Assembly: GCA_947650285.1 (NCBI GenBank) | Contig: CANTFL010001204.1 | Location: forward strand, 248,001-312,000 | Length of the DNA stretch: 64,000 nt | Source: Hyaloperonospora brassicae | Taxonomy: Eukaryota; Oomycota; Peronosporomycetes; Peronosporales; Peronosporaceae | Direction: 5' to 3' | In this document: positions 58,395 through 64,000 of the stretch, piece after piece | How the letters are laid out: every line of letters begins with the position of its first letter | How positions within the stretch are numbered: position 1 is the first letter of the stretch | Notes under the pieces: generated by a model | Told to the model about the DNA's origin: nothing | The model's input: the letters and a program-made list of their open reading frames with translations, nothing else | Databases searched by the model: none | Made by a program: the position numbers and the translations under genes

Positions 58395-61300
58395 TGGCAA
58401 AAGGTGAGTGAGAAGGTGAGGTATATTTGGGTACGCGTACGACCAGCTATATCCTGTCTCTAAACAACGCAATTATCGTGGCAAGTTCTACTTTATTAAC
58501 TCGGTAGTACTTGTCCTCAGACCGCCAAGCGCCGGCGCGCAGAGTTGTGTCGCGAGATAATGATATTCCAAGGTGACATCGTAAGACCCTAAATGGATTG
58601 GATTTAGGCTTGAGAGGCTTCCAACTAGCGAGTGACATCACTGTTGAGGAAGGTCCTCGCCTATTTGACAGCATTGTGGTCGTCTATTGCGTGAACTTTA
58701 GTTAAAGACCAAGTATCTATTTCAATATACGCATGTCGATCCGCCATTTTTTGTAGGTGCGACAACTAAGTCCTCAGCTAGATTATCGACATCATTCGCA
58801 ATGCAGCAAAACTCAAGAAAAAGCCGCACCAGGTGGGGATTGCGTAAAGAATGTCGCTTTCGAAGCTATGAATGCACAAGCGCACTATATTTAATGAAAT
58901 GAAGGGGTTGGTAGCTGCTTGATTTTTCTTGTCGAAGACGGTCCACGAGCCCCTACCGTTCGGCAACATTGTTAGTGGTATCGGTAGGGCTATAGTCCAT
59001 ACTCGATACCCTTACGATGCAGGCGGCGTACGTCAAAATGTTTAATTGGACAATGATGGACAAGCTCCGCCAGGACCTGGATGTCCTCGTGATTCTCCGT
59101 CGAAATATTAAGGTATAAAACTCATGCTCAGCGGTCAGGATGCAGCACTTGTAAAGAAGGTAAATTATACATGCAAAGAAGTACATCACCCAAACTCGAC
59201 CTTACTATGACAAATTTTTAATCGTCATCCCCTATATCAGACTAATGGATTGATCTCCGAAACCGCGTAAATGCCCGTCGAAATAGGGCACTGACCCATG
59301 CGGTATGTTCCTCATGAGACAAACATAGATAGTGTATGCTGTGGAGGCGCTTAACCAGTTGGCATGAAGTGTCGTACATACGACGATTCGCCAAGATTCT
59401 CGAGAAGCTAAGCAAACCGCAGCCTGAGATATCGAGTGGCCTGCGACGGGTTTAAAATTAGTTACAATTGTATTCCAAGCCTTTAGCGGGACCGCCGAGG
59501 CGTAGAGACCAGACACCCAGATGTAACAATCAGTTTCGGTGAAGGTGTTGAGCCAGATGTATTGAACAAGTAAAAAACTCTTAATGGCGTCGTGCACGAG
59601 GGCAAGTACAAAAACTTGGCTTGTATTAGTCGGGCCAGCAGCCGCACACCCAGGTACAAGGCACAAATTTTCTTGGTTATCCCACTTTAAAGCAGAAATA
59701 TGTTACTTTTCAGACGATATAGCATTTAAGCGTTTGAAGGGAAGGAAGCTTCGATGCGGTGTGTATCTTTTCGAGGGATCATCTATATCAATCTATAAAT
59801 TACTCTTAAGTTCGTCTTCGCCTCACGGTGCCTGATAATTGTAGCATGGCTCTGTTAAGAGATAGTCTGTTTAATTTGTTTGCAACGAGGCCCACCATAT
59901 TCTGAGTCTAATCCACATGTGTACGACGCGCGTGTGCGCTAGATGTGCGCCAAATTGGACAGGTATCCCCTAGGCCGAAGAATTGGCGATATTGCATTCC
60001 ATCATTGACGAGACTTTAATCGTTCCGCAGCCCATGTCTTTGTTGTGATGGATCAAAGAAGTACCGTTACCGGTAAGGATATAGTCAGAATACTGGTGCA
60101 CGTTTGGCGAGTACGCAGGCAACGATTTGGGATCCACTGACCGATAAACTAGTACTGGGAAATTAGATAGTGGTGCGTGGCAAAAAGACCCATTATGTAT
60201 CCGTTTTGCAATCAAAGAGGTATCCATGCCACGCGGGGGGAAACCCTTGACAAGAAAACTCTGAATCGTCCCTCATTTAAATATTTATGCAAGTTGACCC
60301 TGTCCCCTTGCAACTTCTGCTCATTTTAAATTATACTTCTGACCCCGACGACCCCTCAGCCAATAAATAGCCTCGAGCGTGTAGTGTACCAGCCATCTGT
60401 GGTCGAAACGGCTCAATACCCCTACTTAAACTCGCATCCCGGTACGCAGTTTGTCATCAAGTTCGATGCAAACATCCCTAGTGACACTACCGTCATCATT
60501 GTAGACTACCTTGGCTCTCGAATAAAAAAAGACAGCTCTCTGACAGACCTTTTAGGTATCCCCGTTGGGACCATGTCGAGCTGCTGATATACTAACAATG
60601 TCTGAAGTCGGTCAACCATTAAGTTAATTGGTATCGAGGGAGGTTATCCTCTGCATAACAAGGCGTTATATCAATTGGAACAGGAACAGACTCATTAAAG
60701 CTCCATTAGGAGTCACCAACAAAACATTTACGTGAAGGAGCAGTAGCTGCTCACTGTCTTACTGTCGACTCTGCAATAGTCATCACTCCCGTCCGAATAC
60801 AAGGCACTACTCATCCAATCTGCCGGATCGGTAACCCGGCCATTTCAGAAAGTACCCATAGGCTAGAACCCTTGCCATTATATATGCACTAGACAAAGTC
60901 CATAACTAAGCTGTTCAACCGGTCATCCACGGCAGGAGAAATCCTAGAGTGCCATGCAAAATATGGTTTTAAAGACCGCCACGGCACTGGCAATCCAAAC
61001 TTATTGTTTTACCGTGTGGGCCTTCTTACGGGCTAGTACAAACCGGCTCCATAGAGAACTTACTCAATTGTTCCACTTGTAATTATTGCATCCTGTTGTC
61101 GTACCAAAACATCAAGACAGCTGCAGGACGAGTTGGATGAATGCGAACTAAGACCACAAGTATCTAGCGGTAGTGCCGATTCGCGAGTGTACAGCTCGAT
61201 GATCATCTTTTTCACTTTTTTACAAAGGAGACCCGAAACTTTAAAGAAATCATCGACACTGGACACGACAAATGCGAGTGCAGAACGATCGCCAATATAT

Positions 61301-64000
61301 ACATCAGTTTCTCACCGTAGCCAGAAACTTTAAGCTCAATCGTCCGTCCTCCAGATTCGAGAGTTACCCCAAGAATGTCCCCCCGATCTTGTATTATCCA
61401 ATTGGCACAATCCAGGGCGAAAATGTAGAGAAGTGGCTCAAGAGGACACGATTCCCAAAATTTCACAATTAACATCACGCCGATAAGAGGGGTGCCCATT
61501 TTCAAGAAATCGACAGGTCTTGTTTCGGTGCAATGCACCTACGACAGATTAAAATTGAGTCGAAACGAACAGCCATGTCAAGTTCTAAAGCAGATACGGA
61601 AGTTGCAGCGTGTCGTATGCTTCGGCAAAAATAAGGAGCAAAACAATCGATCCATGTAGATCGCTGGTAGAATTCGTAGCTTTGCGAATTCCCTATAATT
61701 TGGAGAGGGCAGTGACTTTGACAGATGCGGAACAAATCCATTTTGAGCTGGCAGAACGAGATGGGCTAACATCGGCCTCATTCGAAACGAGGGGGTCAAG
61801 GTTGTAGTCGTTGTTGGGAAGCGCGATAAGGCGATGATCCAGCGGAATGGCGGACTCCGGAGCCTTTTTCAGACACTAATTATTCGCTTTATTAAAAGTA
61901 GCCGGTAACACTCTGCATTATAACCACCTGGTGTACAAATGCAACGGGAATAAGCCGAAGTAAGTATGCATTATCCCTGTAAAAAATGTTGCTGATTTCG
62001 TCGTGGACCGCGGACATTCCACGTTTAAGTCTCTTCGAAGCCGCACTGACGTCATCAGGAGAAAACGCCAACGTCACGGTAGAGTCATCAAGCCGTTTAG
62101 GCTGGTCGGCGCGGGCAAAAAATGCGGCTGTAGCGTCATGTATATAAACGACTGAGTCATTATGTGCTTCCGGCATTAGGCTATTTTAGAAGCCACTCGG
62201 TGAGACCAATTTGACCCGTATGTGGCTTGACTACTTAACGAAACGATGGTGAAGTCCTGGTATGCAGTCGATACTTTGGAGTAGAAACAACGTGATGTGA
62301 CGCCTAAAGTGTATGTGTCTACACAAGAAAGGGGTTTGGCCTGTTGTATCTACCACAATCAGCACCGCTTCACCACATCTTGCTGAAGTTTGACTGAAGT
62401 GGCGCACGGGCAAGTAAAGAAAATTGATTTGGATCACTGAACATTTAGTAAATGTGGAAACGCGTCATCAACAGCGCTGCATCCAATCAGACACTGATAC
62501 GGCGTAGTCGCTCGTGATAGCTGCTCGTTAGCCCTTCCCTGGTGTGTTTGTTGGTTACCAAAAGAACTCTACGGAGCACATTTTTCGATTCAATCCACCA
62601 GTAGGACAATCTCCGGGTTGTATGAAATTCCATAAATCGTAACAGTTCTAGATTCGTCAACTTAAAGATGCGTCAACTCAATAGCCGCAACAATTGCGCA
62701 ATTCGTGGCGACTTGTGCACATTCGGGAACAGAATTATTTTTCCTCGGCATAAGTACACGAACAACAGGACGCGGCGCTCTAGTCAGAATGCTTTTTCCA
62801 TTATGATCAGCCACTGGGATATGTACAGACAGCATAACAGCTGAAGTCCGAAAAACGATTAGAGAACTTACATACCAACGATCGAGGCGTGACCTGGCCG
62901 ATACATTACCTGTCAAGGTATCGAAAGAAGTGCGCGCCGCCGCATTAAAGGCTAGTACGGCTCGTTTCTCTCCTACTAGATCCATTTAGTCTTTCAAAGT
63001 TGCTTAGCTGCACACAACCGGGCAGCTGTCTGAGCGCCAAAGAACCATGAATGCCGGGTGATGAGGCGGAATAGTTGTCAAGATATGGCACTAACGTGCA
63101 GATAAAGTCCGCTCTTACAAAAATGGTTCCCAGTATATCTTATAAAAAGAGATTTGAGCTAGCCATATAGGGAGTTCCTTCCAGGCCAAGCAGTCGGGGC
63201 GTTAGTGTTGACTTCTAGAACTGTTTTACAGAGATTAGAAGTTCAAACGTCCGTTCATTGGGGTTTCTAATACTTTTCTTTGTAACGGATCCATGTGAGT
63301 AATTGATGAGTAGGGGCGAAATGAAATAGCCACTTCTCCACGAATATGTTCGACTTATTCTACATAGAGTATCCGGGCTTGTATACAACCCACCACGTGG
63401 ATCTGTATAACGTTTAAATCTGTGCTGACTCCAAAAACAGACCCTCGTTTTCTCGAAAAGGACCAACTAATGAGTCCATTGTCCTTCGCGCTGCAGAAAG
63501 CGACTAAATCAGGTAGCTCAGCGCTCTAGATTCTAGGGGAATCCCGCAACATTCTGCGAATAAAACCCGATGCTATTTACAAAAGGGTGAAAAGTCTTCA
63601 TCATGAATTTACAACGACGTCGGCGTGGTCTAGTCTTAGCAAGTAGATCTAAAGAAAGAAAAATCTTGTCGAATGTACAAGACCGCTCTACATAATTTCT
63701 AAAGAGAGGAAAGGTGGAAAGCATTCACTCACGAGACATCCTCCAGTGTAGCCGAAATATCATCATCACAGTGGTTCCAGCAACTAACCATCTCGAGCTA
63801 TGTATAGCATTGCTGGCTGCCACTTTGCACTTTTTCTGATTACGCTAACGACTACCGCCAGAAATTCAGCGGAGAGGTGGTAATGCACATCCTTTGTCTG
63901 CGGCTTCACCACTTGTGGCCCATCCTCTGCGGTCGCGAAATTTGGCAGTAATAAACACAAAACATTATAAATACCCTAATGATCTAAGTCTGACGCGAAT
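58395..64000 (-). mobile_element. LINE copy 3, decayed, runs off the window
   Basis: Begins with the same 3' terminus as LINE copy 1 (GTGAGAAGGTGAGGTATATT on the + strand against GTGAGAAAGTGAGG). It follows copy 1 in order: RNase H at 58447-59189 (TDTTNNVAE retained), connection at 59232-60587, RT at about 60.8-61.8 kb with the YADD box eroded to YGEK, linker at 62176-61892, and endonuclease at 63724-62662 (YSQNVAGF at the start, SARSRLDRWYVS at the end). ORF1 C-terminal sequence begins at about 63.8 kb and continues beyond 64000. Many frameshifts; older than copy 1. Confidence 0.82.

Overview
The window reads as nuclear DNA of a plant-pathogenic oomycete, most likely Phytophthora or a close relative. 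Three things point there: secreted GH28 polygalacturonases with short 5' leaders, an oomycete-type Inr/FPR core promoter match about 50 bp upstream of each polygalacturonase ATG, and decayed Ty3/gypsy and LINE elements of the kind common in oomycete genomes. No bacterial operons, rRNA, tRNA or CRISPR were found.

Layout. 1-2.1 kb is a decayed, mostly minus-strand coding relic, possibly a PiggyBac-like transposase. 2.11-3.67 kb is a near-perfect inverted repeat (arms of about 720-740 bp, 79-bp spacer). 3.67-8.72 kb is AT-rich with no supported gene. 8.72-16.33 kb is a complete but dead Ty3/gypsy element on the + strand, with 529-bp LTRs, gag, protease, RT, RNase H, integrase and chromodomain, plus an extra ORF on the opposite strand between the chromodomain and the 3' LTR. 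16.33-25.91 kb is again AT-rich and gene-poor. 25.915-36.454 kb holds four head-to-tail 2635-bp units, each with one intact polygalacturonase gene. A fifth unit starts at 36.455 kb, breaks at about 37.765 kb inside the gene, and resumes at about 52.34-53.566 kb. The roughly 14.6 kb in between holds a minus-strand LINE (about 37.77-45.7 kb, with RNase H) and a minus-strand Ty3 element that has lost its 5' end (45.769-52.34 kb). 53.57-56.1 kb holds a small Ty1/copia relic. From 56.1 kb to the window end lie two more decayed LINE copies in the same orientation.

How it fits together. The only genes that look functional are the four polygalacturonases. They carry the GH28 catalytic residues and differ by at most one residue, so the array behaves as a recent dosage amplification of a pectin-degrading secreted enzyme in a transposon-rich setting. 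The two Ty3 elements share identical disabling lesions in a block of about 1.7 kb although their LTRs are clearly diverged, which points to ectopic gene conversion or mobilisation of an already dead template. Both carry the same antisense ORF, which is the best candidate here for an undescribed accessory gene. All positions and identities were read by eye from the sequence; no database search was run.
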